The notes below the pieces were generated by a model, which made no database searches, was not told the DNA's origin, and was given only the letters and a program-made list of their open reading frames with translations. A stretch of 53,916 bases of DNA from Candidatus Fermentibacterota bacterium (GTDB taxonomy: Bacteria > Fermentibacterota > Fermentibacteria > Fermentibacterales > JCC-6): NCBI GenBank assembly GCA_003646025.1, contig QNDR01000005.1, forward strand, positions 1 through 53,916, written 5' to 3'. Shown piece after piece: positions 1 to 8,595 of the stretch (position 1 is the stretch's first letter; each line of letters starts with the position of its first letter). Both the position numbers and the translations under genes were made by a program.

Positions 1-639
1 GCCGGTTACAACAACATTTACCTCCCTTGATGACACCCTGAGGCCGGATGTCTGTCTGAGGTACACTCCCTCACCTCCTGTGTAGCCCTTAAGAATAACC
101 CACACTGCAGCAACAACAGATGCAGCAAGAACAGTTGAGACCAGGATCTTCATGTTTCGGCGGTCTTTCACTATCCACATTGCCGGAAAGAAGAACATGT
201 AACCCATGATTGTCTTCAGGAAGACTGCAGCGGTTTCAGCATCGTAACCTGCGGCAATTCCATGGATAAATGCAAAAAGCCCAAGCGATACAAGCACAAT
301 AATGAGATTACCGGACCTTGTTCCACCGATTCTGCCGTCTCCGTCTATAAAAGCACCTATCCACAGGAAGAAGATCCACATCTGAAGCAGATCGACCATA
401 CCCAGCCTGAACGGACCTGCATAGAAACTGATGCTTCCCAGAAAACTGGTGGTGAATACTATCTGTACACCGAACAGCATCGCGGCAAGGCCGGGAGGAT
501 TTGCAACAAACATACCGGCCAGAAGAGCCGCAACAACGCCGCCTGCAACCAGATAAACCGTGTTTGTCAGCACACCGGCAACTACAAGAATTCCAATAAC
601 GACAAAACCCGCGGTCAGAGTTCGGTCAGTGCTTTTCAA
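1..639 (-). CDS. Polytopic membrane protein, O-antigen ligase/polymerase-like, N-terminal part (cut by left edge)
   Basis: The reading frame is open from 639 to the left edge (about 213 residues) and is almost wholly hydrophobic. Roughly six membrane segments alternate with short charged loops, for example around VVIGILVVAGVLTNTVYLVA, the segment after NPPGLAAML, and FIHGIAAGY. The pattern of many helices, with an Arg-containing loop (RQTSGLRVSSREV) near the cut, resembles the N-terminal half of O-antigen ligase or polymerase proteins, but no diagnostic domain is complete, so the function is tentative. The likely start is TTG at 639, which overlaps the stop codon of the GAF gene (626-628). 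Codons before that TTG in this frame offer no better start. Translation is probably coupled to the upstream GAF gene. It could equally be an unrelated multi-pass membrane protein. Confidence 0.55.
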   Translation of the reverse strand, partial: MKSTDRTLTAGFVVIGILVVAGVLTNTVYLVAGGVVAALLAGMFVANPPGLAAMLFGVQIVFTTSFLGSISFYAGPFRLGMVDLLQMWIFFLWIGAFIDGDGRIGGTRSGNLIIVLVSLGLFAFIHGIAAGYDAETAAVFLKTIMGYMFFFPAMWIVKDRRNMKILVSTVLAASVVAAVWVILKGYTGGEGVYLRQTSGLRVSSREVNVVVTG

Positions 640-1114
640 GCTGGAATCCCGAAGCTGCGGCAACTGTATCCGCTGTTATCTCTGCAACCCACTTCAACAG
701 TTCTGTATCGTTTCCTCCAAAAGCAGCAGGAACATTGGAATCAAGATCAAGCTCACCTACGAGTATTCCATTCCACACAACGGGGGCAACAAACTCGCTT
801 TTTACATCGGGACTGCATGAAAGATAGTTTGACTCGGCACTTACATCATCAACAACAAACACTGAACAGGTGCTGGCAGCCTGTCCACAGATTCCCTGCC
901 CGAAGTCTATTCTGGTGTAACTGGTGGGAGTTCCGGCATAAGGCCCCAGAACCAGCTGGGACGGAGAGTGCCTGTCAACAAAGTAGTAGCCTGCCCAGTG
1001 ATAGTTTACCGCATTTTTGTGAAGAAGATCACACACAGCCTGAAGTTTTCCTGCAGGTGAATCGTCGCTTTCAAGAACAATGTTGACGGCAGATCTGATT
1101 AAATCAGCTTTCAA
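626..1114 (-). CDS. GAF-domain protein, free methionine-(R)-sulfoxide reductase-like (fRMsr/YebR family)
   Basis: This 162-residue single GAF domain matches the fRMsr family, which reduces free methionine-R-sulfoxide in the cytoplasm. Family landmarks are visible: NYHWAGYYFVD near residue 37, the GQGICGQAA loop with Cys76, the SCSPDVKSE segment with Cys100 (equivalent to catalytic Cys118 of E. coli YebR) and GELDLDSN. The position of the E. coli resolving residue Cys84 appears to be Tyr66 here. The mechanism may therefore differ, or the domain may have become a sensor. The start is TTG at 1114, preceded by GGAG. An ATG at 1159 in the same frame lies inside the upstream gene and would add 15 residues not typical of the family. 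The start overlaps the stop of the SpoIIE-type phosphatase gene, suggesting translational coupling. Confidence 0.8.
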   Translation of the reverse strand: MKADLIRSAVNIVLESDDSPAGKLQAVCDLLHKNAVNYHWAGYYFVDRHSPSQLVLGPYAGTPTSYTRIDFGQGICGQAASTCSVFVVDDVSAESNYLSCSPDVKSEFVAPVVWNGILVGELDLDSNVPAAFGGNDTELLKWVAEITADTVAAASGFQLEKH

Positions 1115-3422
1115 GCTGTTCTCCTTCAGCCCCGCTGTCTGAAACCGGGCTTCTGACAACCATCAATACGGTCAGGTCATCCTGCTGATCACTGTCTTCA
1201 CGGAAGAGCTCCACCAGGGATCTCACAGTTTCCACGACAGCTTCACCTGTTTCATCACAGTGGTTGACAACTATGTTCCTCAGCCTGTCGACACCAAAAG
1301 GTTCCTCTGACGGAGACATGGTTTCAGTTATACCGTCTGTGTACAGAAGCAGTTTTCCCCCTGGCAGTATGTTCGCCCGACCCATTTCATATTTCGCGTC
1401 AGGGATAACCCCAAGGATCAAACCGCCTATGTCCAGAATGTCTGAAGCACTGCTCTTACCCGGGGCACAAAGAACAGGCGGGTCGTGACCTGCAGAACAG
1501 TACTCGATCTCGCCGGTTTCGAGATTGATAAACCCGAGAAAAAAGGTAATAAAGGTTGCGTCAGGCATCCTTTCACACAGAGAAGTATTCAGCCTTGACG
1601 TGGTAACTTCAACAGACAGGTCCTCTTTCAAAAGGGTAACCAGACTGGCCTGAAGAGCTGCCATAAGCATGGCTGCCGCGGCACCTTTACCGGAGACATC
1701 TGCGATTGCCACTGCGAGTCTTCCACCGGGAAGATCCAGTACATCATAGTAATCTCCCCCCATCATCCTGGACGGGATACTCAGCGCAGCTATTTCCCAC
1801 CCCGCCGGCTGGGGAAGGTTTCCTGGAAGCAGATTCTTCTGAATGCTTCTGGCCAGTTCAAGCTCCTTTTCCAGAGTCTGCCTCTGCAGTTTCTCTCCAA
1901 ACAGCCGGGCTATCTGTATAGACTGGGCTATCTGCCTTGCAAAACTGTCGAACAGACCTCTGGTGTACTCCACAAAAAAGAACTGCCTTGTGCTGGCTGC
2001 GATAATAACTCCCAGCCTCTCGCCTCTTACTTCAACTGGAGCTGCGACCATTGAGGCTAAACGGGTATAACCTTTTTCTCTGTTCTCCAGTTTTCGGAGA
2101 GAACTTCTCCTGTAGTTGTTTATCATAAAACCGTGTCCGGTTGAATCTATCCTTCTTTCAACTCCCTCGTACCACTCGCGTTCGAGGTACCGTGTTACAT
2201 CCTTCAGCTCTTTGTTCCTGCTGAACCAGAAGTCTTTCCCGCCACCGTTCAAGTGAAACCAGCAGTAGTCAGAGTCAGCCAGTCTGGCACCGAGTCTCAC
2301 CGCAGCTGCACCCAGCTGCTCCAGTTCAAAACTTGAGTTAAGCGTCTGGCTCAGGTCCTGAAGGGCACCAAGCTCCTTGTATCTTTTCTCGAGAATTCTT
2401 GCTGTGGGAAGCTGAAGAAGCATGGTCATCAGTGTAAACAGGTTGTAGATAACAACGATGAGAACAACGGCAACATCAAGACCTCCCGCACCGGAAAATG
2501 CGTTCCCGACCAGGTAGTAGTAGATACTCCGCCCCATTAGCACACAGACAAATGCAGCAGCAATAAGAAATATCCTGGCTTTCCGCGAAAGGTACTGAAC
2601 CCATCTCTGATTGAACCCCAGGGCCACTGCAGCCAGAAGAAGAAGCAGACTGGACAGGTCAAGTTGTATTCCATTGAACAGTTCTTTATCAGAACTCACT
2701 ATGACGTTCAGTCCTGCGACATGAAGAACAGAGGTTGTGAAAGCTATACCGGTGGTAATCCTGTAAAGCCACACCGAGTATGGTGTTCTGTCTGTAAATA
2801 CAAAGCCCCGGACCGTTGCAAGAAGGATCAGAGACACCGCAAGAATGGCAAGTCTGAACAGCGGTATCATGGCTGCAGGCCGTCTGTCTCCTCTGTGTTC
2901 AACTGAAAGCGTGTCAGTTCCCGCAGAGGTGTCTATGCTTGTTGATGTAAGAACCGCGTCTATAAGAACTCCGGCTGCTGTTCCTGTTACTTCTCCAATG
3001 GTCTCCAGAAACTGACCGGTCTGCCCTGTAAACGTAGAATCGACAAAACTCTGTACCTGCCCGCTTCCGGCCTCGGCTACATTGTCAATTCTTCGGCCCA
3101 GTTCACGGATTCTTTCAGCTCTGTGAGAGTTCTCCGGTATAATTTCCGGTCGGTCTATGGCTCCTGTAAAACCTGTAAGACCCCATAACAGCGCTATTGA
3201 GAAAAGTGTAAGAATCATTCTTCGCGACAAACTGAGTCCGCTGAGAATGTTGCTTGCACCCAGATAAAAGAGCAAACCGGCGATGACAAGCAGAATGCCG
3301 GATGTAATCCTTGTGATTGAACTGCCGTTGGAACTGGAGGAAATGGTAACCAGAACTACTGCCAGAACAATCAGAATACCCCTGGAAACCCTGCTGTTTC
3401 GAAGAAAAGACAAACTGAGCAT
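1104..3422 (-). CDS. Membrane-anchored SpoIIE/RsbU-type serine phosphatase with GAF domain
   Basis: This 772-residue protein has several N-terminal membrane helices (about residues 14-90 and 190-340, with a stretch between that may face outward), then a GAF-like domain (about 345-520) and a C-terminal PP2C/SpoIIE phosphatase domain (about 545-760). Metal-binding motifs of that family are visible: GGDYYDVLDLPGG, IADVSGKGAAAAML, CSAGHDPP and LLYTDGITE. Proteins of this type dephosphorylate anti-anti-sigma factors or other partners in response to a signal. No STAS or anti-sigma kinase gene is present in the window, so the partner is unknown. It starts with ATG immediately after the hisS stop codon and is probably co-transcribed with hisS. 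A redox-related GAF gene follows, which could link sensing and output (inference). Confidence 0.88.
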   Translation of the reverse strand: MLSLSFLRNSRVSRGILIVLAVVLVTISSSSNGSSITRITSGILLVIAGLLFYLGASNILSGLSLSRRMILTLFSIALLWGLTGFTGAIDRPEIIPENSHRAERIRELGRRIDNVAEAGSGQVQSFVDSTFTGQTGQFLETIGEVTGTAAGVLIDAVLTSTSIDTSAGTDTLSVEHRGDRRPAAMIPLFRLAILAVSLILLATVRGFVFTDRTPYSVWLYRITTGIAFTTSVLHVAGLNVIVSSDKELFNGIQLDLSSLLLLLAAVALGFNQRWVQYLSRKARIFLIAAAFVCVLMGRSIYYYLVGNAFSGAGGLDVAVVLIVVIYNLFTLMTMLLQLPTARILEKRYKELGALQDLSQTLNSSFELEQLGAAAVRLGARLADSDYCWFHLNGGGKDFWFSRNKELKDVTRYLEREWYEGVERRIDSTGHGFMINNYRRSSLRKLENREKGYTRLASMVAAPVEVRGERLGVIIAASTRQFFFVEYTRGLFDSFARQIAQSIQIARLFGEKLQRQTLEKELELARSIQKNLLPGNLPQPAGWEIAALSIPSRMMGGDYYDVLDLPGGRLAVAIADVSGKGAAAAMLMAALQASLVTLLKEDLSVEVTTSRLNTSLCERMPDATFITFFLGFINLETGEIEYCSAGHDPPVLCAPGKSSASDILDIGGLILGVIPDAKYEMGRANILPGGKLLLYTDGITETMSPSEEPFGVDRLRNIVVNHCDETGEAVVETVRSLVELFREDSDQQDDLTVLMVVRSPVSDSGAEGEQLES

Positions 3423-4718
3423 CTACTTCAGAATCCCGATTAATTCTTCAACCGATCCGGCTGTAACCTTTCCGTCCGGGAGGTATTTCATTTTGTAAAT
3501 TCCTGTTTCAGCCTCCTCTACTCCAACGGTGATCACCTGTGTAATTCTGTTGCGTGAAGCCTCGCTGAACTGTTTACCAAGCTTTTTCCCTGAAACATCC
3601 ATCATCACTCTGATACCGCTGTTCCGAAGAGTTTCTGCAAGCAGTCCTGCGTCAGCAATCACAGATGAAGACGCGACTGCAATGTACACATCTGCAGGTG
3701 CAGCCTGCTTTACGCTTTCTGGAATAAGGCCGTAAGACTCCAGAAACAGGGTAAGAGTCAGCACACCCAGGCCGAAGCCTACACCTGAAATTCTACCTGC
3801 GCCAAAAAGACCCACAAGATTGTCGTACCTTCCACCTCCGCAAAGAGACCTGCGGTTCTCGCTGCCGGTATCCACAAGCTCAAAAACTATACCTGTGTAG
3901 TAATCAAGCCCTCTGACAACACCCGGGGAAAACAAAGCGCTGGATATGCCGGTTTTTTCAAGCAGTAAATCAAACTCCTGTACTTCGTTGAAGGCCGGGC
4001 TCTCAGCCATGAGATTTACCAGCCAGCTGTCTGAAAGAGACTCGACAGAAACAAGAGAAACAACTGTTCCTGCAACTTTTTTATCACCCCCACAAGCCTG
4101 CAGAAGGTAATCTGACCACGCCTCATCCTTCATCTTGTCTTTCTTGTCTATTGCGGAAAACACACCGCTGTGCAGCTCCTGTTTAACACCGCACCTCAAA
4201 AGAGCCTCTGTCATGAATCTTCTGCTTGACCATCCTATTCTGTAGATGGAAGACGGGGCATCGAACGATTTCATTATTCCGTTCAGCACCAGGATTACCT
4301 CAAGCTCGGCTGCAAGACTGTTTGAACCCAGAATATCCAGATTAAATTGAAGAAACTCGCGAACCCTTCCGCGCTGCGGTCTTTCGTATCTGTAACACAG
4401 CGGCATGGAAAACCACCGCACCGGCAGCTGCAGTTCACCGCTGGAAGCAACCATCCTTGCGAGAGATGGCGTCATCTCCGGACGCAGGATCACTTCCCGT
4501 TCTCCTCTGTCTGTAAAACTGTAGCTCTGTCTGCCCACCAGCTCTCCTCCGGACTTGGCTGCAAAAAGAGCAAGCGGTTCGATTACAGGTCCGTCATACT
4601 CCTGAAAACCGGCTGATACAGAAGATCCGGAAAGCACATCTGTTACAAACTTCTCTACTCTGAACTGCTCCGGAAACCTCTGGCGCATACCGCTTAAAGG
4701 CTTTGTGGATAAAGCCAT
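3423..4718 (-). CDS. hisS: Histidyl-tRNA synthetase
   Basis: This class II synthetase charges tRNA-His. The 431-residue length fits the family. Visible features are the motif 2 region RYERPQRGRVREFLQ with its ATP-binding arginine, the histidine-specific signature GLDYYTGIVFE, the glycine-rich CGGGRYDNLVGLFG, and a motif 3 segment SGVGFGLG. The C-terminal anticodon-binding domain begins near PADVYIAVAS. The start ATG at 4718 was chosen because AAGGAG lies just upstream. An in-frame ATG would be possible further upstream (4754) but has no ribosome-binding site and lies at the predicted transcription start. It heads a transcript running through the phosphatase gene. Confidence 0.93.
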   Translation of the reverse strand: MALSTKPLSGMRQRFPEQFRVEKFVTDVLSGSSVSAGFQEYDGPVIEPLALFAAKSGGELVGRQSYSFTDRGEREVILRPEMTPSLARMVASSGELQLPVRWFSMPLCYRYERPQRGRVREFLQFNLDILGSNSLAAELEVILVLNGIMKSFDAPSSIYRIGWSSRRFMTEALLRCGVKQELHSGVFSAIDKKDKMKDEAWSDYLLQACGGDKKVAGTVVSLVSVESLSDSWLVNLMAESPAFNEVQEFDLLLEKTGISSALFSPGVVRGLDYYTGIVFELVDTGSENRRSLCGGGRYDNLVGLFGAGRISGVGFGLGVLTLTLFLESYGLIPESVKQAAPADVYIAVASSSVIADAGLLAETLRNSGIRVMMDVSGKKLGKQFSEASRNRITQVITVGVEEAETGIYKMKYLPDGKVTAGSVEELIGILK

Positions 4719-4760
4719 GAAACACTCCTTGATCAAAACAGATTGTCTGCACAAAACTCC

Positions 4761-4789
4761 ATGATATCCTGATTATTCTACCCTGTAAA
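4761..4789 (-). promoter_or_regulatory. Promoter of hisS unit
   Basis: On the minus strand, TTTACA (4784-4789) and TATCAT (4761-4766) are separated by exactly 17 bases, each matching five of six sigma-70 consensus positions. Transcription would begin near 4754, giving a leader of about 36 bases before the hisS ATG. Confidence 0.6.
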
Positions 4790-4863
4790 CACACCCTGTG
4801 CAACCCCGGAACAGGTGAACTCCCGTGTGCTTGTTTTATGGTGTTCCAGCAGAAGTTACACTG

Positions 4864-4880
4864 CTGAATCAACGATTCAG
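4864..4880. repeat. Short perfect inverted repeat downstream of the GGDEF gene
   Basis: CTGAATC-AAC-GATTCAG forms a perfect 7-bp stem with a 3-base loop, 7 bases past the stop codon of the GGDEF protein. A T5 run follows only on the plus-strand side, so it is not a standard terminator for the minus-strand gene upstream of it. It may still act as a weak 3' stabilising hairpin. Confidence 0.4.
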
Positions 4881-4886
4881 GCTTTT

Positions 4887-7800
4887 TCAGGTAGTTCGAT
4901 AACCGCTGTTATTGTCAGTCTCAACGGTATCAGTGTACATATCCAGTACCTCACCCAGAGTAACGGTATCTGCGTCCTGCTTGAGTTCTTCTATTCTTTC
5001 CTCTCCAAGATCTTTTCTCAGTGTACCGATAAGTTCCATGCAGAACACCTCTGCCTCTGAATCAGTTGCTTTGTTGTGAAGAAGTGCCAGAGCCGTTAAC
5101 ACAGCTCGAACGGGATTGCTGTTCATACTGTCAAGAACTGCCAGACCGTAAAGCGCTCTTATAAGAATCGGCTTGCTTCCTGAACGAATAGCGATACCGG
5201 CAGCTCTTTTAAGTAAAGAACCGGCCTGGATGGTTTCCTCCGACTCTATGCTGTTGAATGCAAGGCCACACAGAGAATTTGCTATGATGTTCTCATCGTG
5301 TGATTTTTCACCGAGTTCAAGGGCTTCCGAGTAGTTTTTTCTTACCCCTTCACCTCTGCCCCGCATCTGATTCACAACCGCCAGATTCAGCTTAATCCCG
5401 GCCTGACCCTGGGTGCTTCCGATTTTTCTGTAGTACTCCGCTGATGCCAGATAATGCTGTTCAGCCTCACCGTAGCTTCCCTGGCTGGCCTCCACGCCGG
5501 CAACCTCACTAAGCGCCTTGGCACACAGGACTGTGTATCCCGCGGTTTTTACAGCGGATAGATAACTGAGAAAAGCTTCTCTTGCCCGCCTGAAATCCCC
5601 GTCTGCAGCGGCAAGGTTCCCCATGTACAATCTTGTTTTCCATTCACCTCTTAGGAAGGAATGGCGTCTGCACTGTTCGGCAACAGATGGAAGTGTTGAC
5701 CGTACAAGACTGTAATTACCGCTCTCAAGATTGTGCTTCAGAATCTCTAACTCCACCTCTAGAGCCTCGATGTGTTTCTCCTGATCAGTGTAGATCTTAA
5801 GTGCCCTGTCGAGATAGTCTTTCGCTGAAGAAAGCTGTCCCAGCTCCACCATCATTCTTCCACGGGTGAACAGAATACTCGCCCTGTCAGAATCGGAGAT
5901 ATCCGCAGTTGTTTCAAGCGCCTGCTCCATAAGCTCCTGAGACAGACGGATACGCCCCATCCTGTGTGCCAGCAGGCTCTGGCTGGAAAGAAGTATGCCT
6001 GTAAGACCGGGAGATATTTCAGGAGTTGAATTGGAAACCGCTTCTTTTATCATGTTGAAACCTGTACGGAATCTGCCCCTGTCCAGACAGTAGATAAACA
6101 CAGAACCAAGCATCTGCCTGAGAAACCTGTACCTGCCTTTTTCTATGGCAAACTTCCAGGCAACGGATATGTCACTGAACGACTCTTTGATACCGTCAAA
6201 ACCGCGCCCTGCTTCCCTGCCTGTCCGGGCCATCTCTCCAAAGAATTCTGCCCTGTGTGCGAAGTATCTGCAATGCATTTCTCTTGCAACTTCGAATCCT
6301 CTTGAATAGGGATTTCCCTCCTGTATGATGAAATCGCTGGTTAGAGCAGGGATGTGTATTCCCTGATCATCTCTGAAAAGAAAGGACCTGTCTACAAGAG
6401 ACATGATTATCTCCAGTGGTACATCTGATATTTCTTCAGCTTCCTCCACTGTAAAATGACCGGCAAACACTGTGAGCCGCAGCGCCGCGTTCCTTTCCTC
6501 AGATGAAAGCTGTTCCCAGGAATGCTGGAACAGGTCGGAGAATCCGTCTGCTGTTTCTTCTTCATCCCTGCCGCCGAGAAACGATGGATTGGCACTGATT
6601 CTCCTGTAGATAGAGGAAACAGACATTACTCTGATCCATGACGCAGCAAGTTCTATTGCCACGGGTACCCCATCCACCAGAGCACAGATATCCTCCACCA
6701 CATCCAGATCAAGATCACCTGAGAATCGAACCCCTGCAAACCGTTCCGCAGCCTGAATAAACACAGCTGCCGCATCTGATGGAAGGCCTTCAGAATGTCT
6801 TGCCGTGGAAATTCCTCCAACAGGCACAACCACCTCATCGTCAATTTCCAGCGCATTCCGTGATGTTGCCAGTACGGTTACGCCGGGACAGTTCTCCAGC
6901 AGACCGGAGATAAAAGAAACCACTTCAGTCCCCGGCGACACATTTACAAACACAAGAAGCATCACGGCGTCAGCAAGAAAACTCTTGATACCGGCTTCAG
7001 GATCTTTGCCGGAAGGAAGTGAGAGCTCGGCAGCCAGCCTTACAGATACCGGCTCCACGCCTGCGGCGCAGTCTACCAGACATATCCCTGATGTAAACAC
7101 AGACTCGTTCTGGCCGGCGGCCCGTATGGCAAGCCGCCTGCATCCGGTACCGCTGATACCCTTCAGGGTAATCAATCTTGCCTGAGCATCAAACAGATCC
7201 CTTATCCGGCTGAGCTCCTTCTCTCTGCCCAGAAACGGTGTGAGGTTAACCGGCAGGTTGTTTATCTCTGCTGTTGTACCAAATGCCAGTCTGTTGCCAA
7301 GAAGAAAATTCACGCAGTCTGAGTCTACCCTGTAACTACCGCCTGTACTCACCAGGTAACCTCTTCTTTCAAGATGCCTGATGCCCTGGGCAAACAGCCC
7401 GGGCAGACCTCCAGTTTCACCATAAAACCACATCAGGAAATCCTCCGGCGGATCCCACATAAGAAAAGCTCTGAACCAGGCTCTGCAGTCTTCCTGCGAT
7501 ATTGGTCCGAGTCTGATTGATGAGGAAACCCCTCCGAATTCACTGCCCAGCTTCATCACATTTCTTTCAGTGGACGCTGCAACCACCATCCATCCAGGAT
7601 AGATAGAGTAGAACTTCATCACATCATCAATCGATGCTGAATCAATAAGGTGCATGTCTTCAAGAAACACACCAAGACTCATTGAGGAACCGGCGTAGGA
7701 ATACAGAGCATCAATAACCGTGTTTCCATCCGGTTTACACCCCAGACTAGCTGCTATTGCCGAATGAGGTCTCTGCAGGTCGGCACGGTTGCCGGATACT

Positions 7801-8522
7801 TTGATAAGTTTGTATTCGTTGAGAGACAGCAGCGATGCCGCTGCATCAAGAAAGCTTCCTTTACCTGCACCGTCAGGACCCATAACAAGAAAAAATCCTC
7901 TGCCTTTTTCTCCGGCTTCCTCGGTGAACAGCATGAAAGAAGCGAGCTCTTTCTCTCTTCCAAGCAGCCTGCCATGGATATTGTCACCGTTCTCAAGCAG
8001 ATCGGGGTCATCTGCCGAAACAACTCTGTTCCTGCCGGAGCGTTTGGCGGCGTAAAGCCTTCTGTCCGCGGAATCAAACAATTCTCTCACAGAGGAACCG
8101 TCCACCGGAAACTGGGCTATGCCGATGCTCAGGGTAATTGACAACGGAGGACTGCCATTGAATTCTTCTCCCCCCACCTTTTCAAGCAGACGGCTTGAAA
8201 ATTTTGTAGCTTCACCCAGATCAGTCCCATGAAGTATTCCCGTAAACTCATCACCGCCGTAACGGAACACCATATCTTTCTCCCGGGAAACCTCAAGAAC
8301 CCTTTTCCCGAACTCGGCCAGAATCTGATCACCCCGCCTGTGCCCGAACCCGTCGTTAACGCTTTTAAAGTGGTCTATATCAATTATGATCAGTGAAAAA
8401 ACACTGTGTTCTGAAGCCTTGTCGGCGATGCATCTTGTAAACTCTCTTGAGAATGCTTCCTTGTCTCCCAGACCGGTAAGGGTGTCGGAAGATGCATACT
8501 TGTCGCTGTAAGCACTGGTCAA
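4887..8522 (-). CDS. GGDEF diguanylate cyclase fused to tandem STAND-type ATPases and TPR repeats
   Basis: This 1211-residue cytoplasmic protein begins with a GGDEF domain (about residues 10-172). The signature RYGGDEF is intact at 87-93, and an RxxD inhibitory site (R80-D83) sits exactly five residues before it, so c-di-GMP synthesis with product inhibition is expected. An AAA-like ATPase follows (LLGREKEL at 187, Walker A GPDGAGKGS at 215, Walker B-like VFLEDMH at 285). A second NB-ARC/COG3903-type ATPase follows (NLTPFLGREKEL from 426, LATSRNALE at 551, DGVPVAIELAAS at 617). In this second ATPase the P-loop is degenerate (GISGTGCRR, lacking the lysine), and the Walker B aspartate is absent (LLVFVNVSP). 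TPR-like helical repeats fill about 790-1180. The start is TTG at 8522 with GGAGG five bases upstream. It is a single-gene unit with its own promoter. The TPRs probably bind a partner that gates nucleotide turnover and c-di-GMP output (inference). Confidence 0.85.
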   Translation of the reverse strand: MTSAYSDKYASSDTLTGLGDKEAFSREFTRCIADKASEHSVFSLIIIDIDHFKSVNDGFGHRRGDQILAEFGKRVLEVSREKDMVFRYGGDEFTGILHGTDLGEATKFSSRLLEKVGGEEFNGSPPLSITLSIGIAQFPVDGSSVRELFDSADRRLYAAKRSGRNRVVSADDPDLLENGDNIHGRLLGREKELASFMLFTEEAGEKGRGFFLVMGPDGAGKGSFLDAAASLLSLNEYKLIKVSGNRADLQRPHSAIAASLGCKPDGNTVIDALYSYAGSSMSLGVFLEDMHLIDSASIDDVMKFYSIYPGWMVVAASTERNVMKLGSEFGGVSSSIRLGPISQEDCRAWFRAFLMWDPPEDFLMWFYGETGGLPGLFAQGIRHLERRGYLVSTGGSYRVDSDCVNFLLGNRLAFGTTAEINNLPVNLTPFLGREKELSRIRDLFDAQARLITLKGISGTGCRRLAIRAAGQNESVFTSGICLVDCAAGVEPVSVRLAAELSLPSGKDPEAGIKSFLADAVMLLVFVNVSPGTEVVSFISGLLENCPGVTVLATSRNALEIDDEVVVPVGGISTARHSEGLPSDAAAVFIQAAERFAGVRFSGDLDLDVVEDICALVDGVPVAIELAASWIRVMSVSSIYRRISANPSFLGGRDEEETADGFSDLFQHSWEQLSSEERNAALRLTVFAGHFTVEEAEEISDVPLEIIMSLVDRSFLFRDDQGIHIPALTSDFIIQEGNPYSRGFEVAREMHCRYFAHRAEFFGEMARTGREAGRGFDGIKESFSDISVAWKFAIEKGRYRFLRQMLGSVFIYCLDRGRFRTGFNMIKEAVSNSTPEISPGLTGILLSSQSLLAHRMGRIRLSQELMEQALETTADISDSDRASILFTRGRMMVELGQLSSAKDYLDRALKIYTDQEKHIEALEVELEILKHNLESGNYSLVRSTLPSVAEQCRRHSFLRGEWKTRLYMGNLAAADGDFRRAREAFLSYLSAVKTAGYTVLCAKALSEVAGVEASQGSYGEAEQHYLASAEYYRKIGSTQGQAGIKLNLAVVNQMRGRGEGVRKNYSEALELGEKSHDENIIANSLCGLAFNSIESEETIQAGSLLKRAAGIAIRSGSKPILIRALYGLAVLDSMNSNPVRAVLTALALLHNKATDSEAEVFCMELIGTLRKDLGEERIEELKQDADTVTLGEVLDMYTDTVETDNNSGYRTT

Positions 8523-8559
8523 GCGATCCTCCTCCCCCGTTTATGGAACTGCTGTTTGA

Positions 8560-8588
8560 TTTATAAACAGTACAGGAGGCTGTGAAAA
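8560..8588 (-). promoter_or_regulatory. Promoter of the GGDEF/ATPase/TPR gene
   Basis: Minus-strand TTTTCA (8583-8588) and TATAAA (8560-8565) have a 17-base spacer. The -10 matches five of six positions and the -35 four of six. The leader to the TTG start would be about 30 bases. Confidence 0.5.
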
Positions 8589-8595
8589 GGGAGAA

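Noticed and set aside
262-1086. Long plus-strand open frame opposite the membrane protein and GAF gene
   Set aside because: Its translation has low-complexity Gln/His-rich composition and no domain; the minus-strand frames have clear GAF and transmembrane character.
4755-4886. Minus-strand terminator after the GGDEF gene
   Set aside because: The 7-bp stem at 4864-4880 is AT-rich and is not followed by T residues in the minus-strand direction.
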